NCBI GenBank assembly: GCA_001430745.1
Contig: KQ481938.1
Span: 808,516 to 829,708 of the forward strand
Reading direction: 5' to 3'
DNA: 21,193 bases
Source: Auxenochlorella pyrenoidosa
Lineage: Eukaryota; Chlorophyta; Trebouxiophyceae; Chlorellales; Chlorellaceae
The number at the start of each line of letters is the position of its first letter. Within the stretch, counting starts at the first letter, position 1. The position numbers were made by a program, and so were the translations under genes. The notes beneath the pieces were generated by a model. That model ran no database searches and was not told where the DNA came from. It worked only from the letters and a program-made list of their open reading frames with translations. Below, piece by piece: positions 19,137 through 21,193 of this stretch.

Positions 19137-21135
19137 CTGGACTGCAGGCCCGCCGCCTGCTGAACCTGGACCGAGTGGAGAGGTGGTTCGCCCGCGCCTT
19201 CTCCAAGGGCATCCGCCCAGCCGCCTGCGCCGTAACCATCAACAGCCCAGGTGGGGCCGCCGGTTCAGGGCGGCGTGCGAGTGCTCGTGGGCAGCCCCGC
19301 TGAACTGCATGGCAGCGCGGGGGAATGAGCAGGGCGGAGAGTGACTGGCTGTCAATCCAGCCGCAGGCAACACAGCAGACTGTGCTTGTGCACCAGGGTG
19401 CGCTCAGCCCTGTGCACCGGCCGCCCTCTGCAAGCAGCAGCCCTTTGGTGGCGCAGGCAAGTCGTCCACAGCCTCCTCTGGCGGACACGCTTGCTCCCGA
19501 CGTGCCCTCCATTGCTCCTGTGATCACCAGAGCGCTCCACCATCCATGCAGGCGGCTCGGCGGTGCAGGCTGATTTGATCTACAGCCTCATACGGCGGCT
19601 GTCCAAGTCCTCCGGCATCCCGGTGTACACGTTTGCCGAGGACGTGGCAGCCAGCGGCGGGTACTGGCTCATGTGAGGGCAAACCGCCTGCCCGAGCTGT
19701 GGGGCATGTGGGCCCTCCTGGCAGCTGGCACGGCTTCTGCTTGCCCAATGTTGTGGCGCGCTGCGAGCGAGGGTGCCTGACGAGGCCAGGAGGGAGCCAG
19801 CGGGCGGGCCGGCGGCAGCAGCAGGTTTTGCCACCGGCCCTCGTGCTGCTGTCAGCGCTGCAGGTGTGCGGGGGACAAGGCTTACGCGCTGGACACCTCG
19901 CTGGTGGGTGGGTGGGCGGTGAGGGATGCGCAGGGTAAAGAGCAGGATGCAGAGGGCCAGAGGGCCAAGCCAGGGTCCGGCAGAAGCATGCCGGGCAGCT
20001 GGGACAGTGGCCTGAGCCGCTTGGTGCAGCACCGGTGGTTGCTGGCAGCGGACACTCACTCTGCTGGCATGGGCAGCTGCGAGGCATTCCCGCGCGCAAT
20101 CCGCTGGCCCTGACGTGGATGGCTGTGTCCGCCACCTTCCCCATATTCTGCCCTGGCTTCCCACAAACTTTGCCTCTTCTCTCATGTGGACAGGTGGGCA
20201 GCATCGGCGTGGTGTCGGCCACTTTTGGAGCAGTGGACGCGGCGCAGCGACTGGGCATCCAGCGGCGGGTGTACACCGCGGGGGAGGCCAAGGTGCAGCT
20301 GGACCCCTTCCTGCCCGTGTCGCCAGAGCAGGTGCGGGGCGCCGCCCTGCCCGCGGTGCCTCTGCTGCTGCGGGGCACCTGGTCATGTGCAGGCAACCGG
20401 GGCGAAGCGAGGCTGGGGCCCCGCCCGCAAGGCTGCGCACCTGCTGCTGCACGAGGGCGGCCACTTTGCACAGCGTCGGGACAGCCTCCTTGGCGCATCG
20501 TCCTGCAGCACTGCACCTACACCAGAGCCTGTGTTGTCGGCCCCGACGCGAGACCCTCCCCATGCAGGAGGTGCGCCTGCGCGACATCATGGATGACCTG
20601 CACGACGCCTTCAAGGAGCGCGTGCGGTCGAGCCGGGGAGAGCGCCTGGCCGCGGGCAAAGACGCCGAGCTCTTCTCGGGTGGGCAGCCTGCGCCGCCTG
20701 CCAGCAGCGCTGCTGCGAGCCCTTGGAGCAGCAAAATGCGGCATGCTTCCCCTCTGCCAAGGATGACATGCCCGCTACAGCCGGCGAGCCATGGTTGCGC
20801 CCTGCGGCGCCGCTGCCTGCTGTGCCTGCTGTGCAGGGCGGGCCTGGACGGGTCGGCAGGCTCTGAAGTTGGGCCTGGTGGACGGGCTGGGCGACATGCG
20901 CTCCATCATGCAGGAGCAGTATGGTGACAAGGCGAGGCTGGGGCCCCAGGGCAGGCGGGCTGGGGGACGTGCGGGTGCTTGCTCTGCTTTGACGGGCAGG
21001 CCGGAGGCGGTGCATGGGCATGATGAGGGAGTGGAGAAGTTCGTGACCAAGGCTGTCGGGCTGCCGGCGCTGCCTTTCAATGGAGGAGCAGCAGCCGTGG
21101 CTTCTCCCGTTGCTGCTGTTTCTGACGATGCGTGA
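18760..21135 (+). CDS. S49 peptidase, single-domain SppA/SohB type
   Basis: Exons: 18760-18885, 19148-19250, 19552-19672, 19864-19903, 20194-20331, 20568-20679, 20837-21135, giving 312 residues. The ATG has a strong context (GCCGCCATGG). The S49 domain shows ITVVKLSGVL, TINSPGGSAVQADLIYS, catalytic Ser111 in EDVAASGGYW, MCAGDKAY, VGSIGVVSATFG, catalytic Lys163 in VYTAGEAKVQLDPF, and WTGRQALKLGLVDGLGD. The Ser-Lys spacing of 52 residues equals that of Bacillus SppA. These enzymes cleave membrane-bound signal peptides and other hydrophobic peptides. The length fits the half-size bacterial SppA/SohB form, not the double-domain E. coli or plant SppA. No membrane anchor or transit peptide is evident at this start, so an upstream exon may be missing. 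The first intron needs a GC donor (CAG|GCGAGC). The last 50 residues are not conserved with the family as I know it. Confidence 0.9.
19097..19136. repeat. CCTG tetranucleotide repeat, ten copies
   Basis: Ten perfect CCTG copies just before the acceptor of exon 2 (19148) in the S49 peptidase gene. They form most of the intron's pyrimidine-rich 3' end. Confidence 0.85.
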
Positions 21136-21193
21136 ATCGCACCACAGCGGGTACTCGCGCATGCTTTTACACGCCTCATGCTGCTTTCTTGTA

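Noticed and set aside
19524..20734. Overlapping minus-strand open frames of 330 and 384 codons
   Set aside because: They are antisense to S49 peptidase exons with well-conserved catalytic motifs, and have no recognisable domain themselves.

Overview
The window is nuclear DNA of a GC-rich green microalga, most likely a Chlorella-like trebouxiophyte. The reasons are: dense genes split by many short introns (44 inferred in 7 genes); a chloroplast-type SEX4 phosphoglucan phosphatase, which belongs to the green lineage; hydroxyproline-type Ser/Pro linkers; and TGTAA poly(A) signals typical of chlorophytes. The order is inferred from these features, not from a species match. No rRNA, tRNA, CRISPR array or complete mobile element was seen.

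Layout. (1) 1-1179 (+): 3' part of a gene ending in a FYVE-like zinc finger. (2) 1814-3053 (+): small unrecognised membrane protein, 4 exons. (3) 3784-9420 (+): an 18-exon gene for an 870-residue secreted enzyme. It joins an AA15-type lytic polysaccharide monooxygenase, a Pro-rich linker, a GH9 endoglucanase, a second Pro-rich linker and a Cys-rich CBM14-like tail. (4) 9959-11867 (+): COMT-like O-methyltransferase with a leader resembling a Tat-type thylakoid-lumen signal. (5) 12301-15662 (-): SEX4-type phosphoglucan phosphatase, 10 exons, convergent with gene 4. (6) 16471-18262 (+): PAP2-family lipid phosphate phosphatase, divergent from gene 5. (7) 18760-21135 (+): single-domain S49 peptidase of the SppA/SohB type.

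Gene models were built by hand. Reading frame, conserved family motifs and splice-site phase were required to agree at each junction. Genes 3, 4, 5, 6 and 7 can be followed from start to stop with lengths divisible by three. The genes do not form one pathway. Gene 3 acts outside the cell on polysaccharide, gene 5 on starch in the plastid, gene 6 on membrane lipids, and gene 7 is a protease.

Most notable: the LPMO-GH9-CBM14-like fusion with its key residues intact; frequent GC-AG introns (7 of 44, six of them required by conserved protein sequence); an 89-nt imperfect hairpin inside a SEX4 intron; and a PAP2 enzyme whose PSGH motif reads PSVH under canonical splicing, next to a 15-nt duplication of the splice acceptor.
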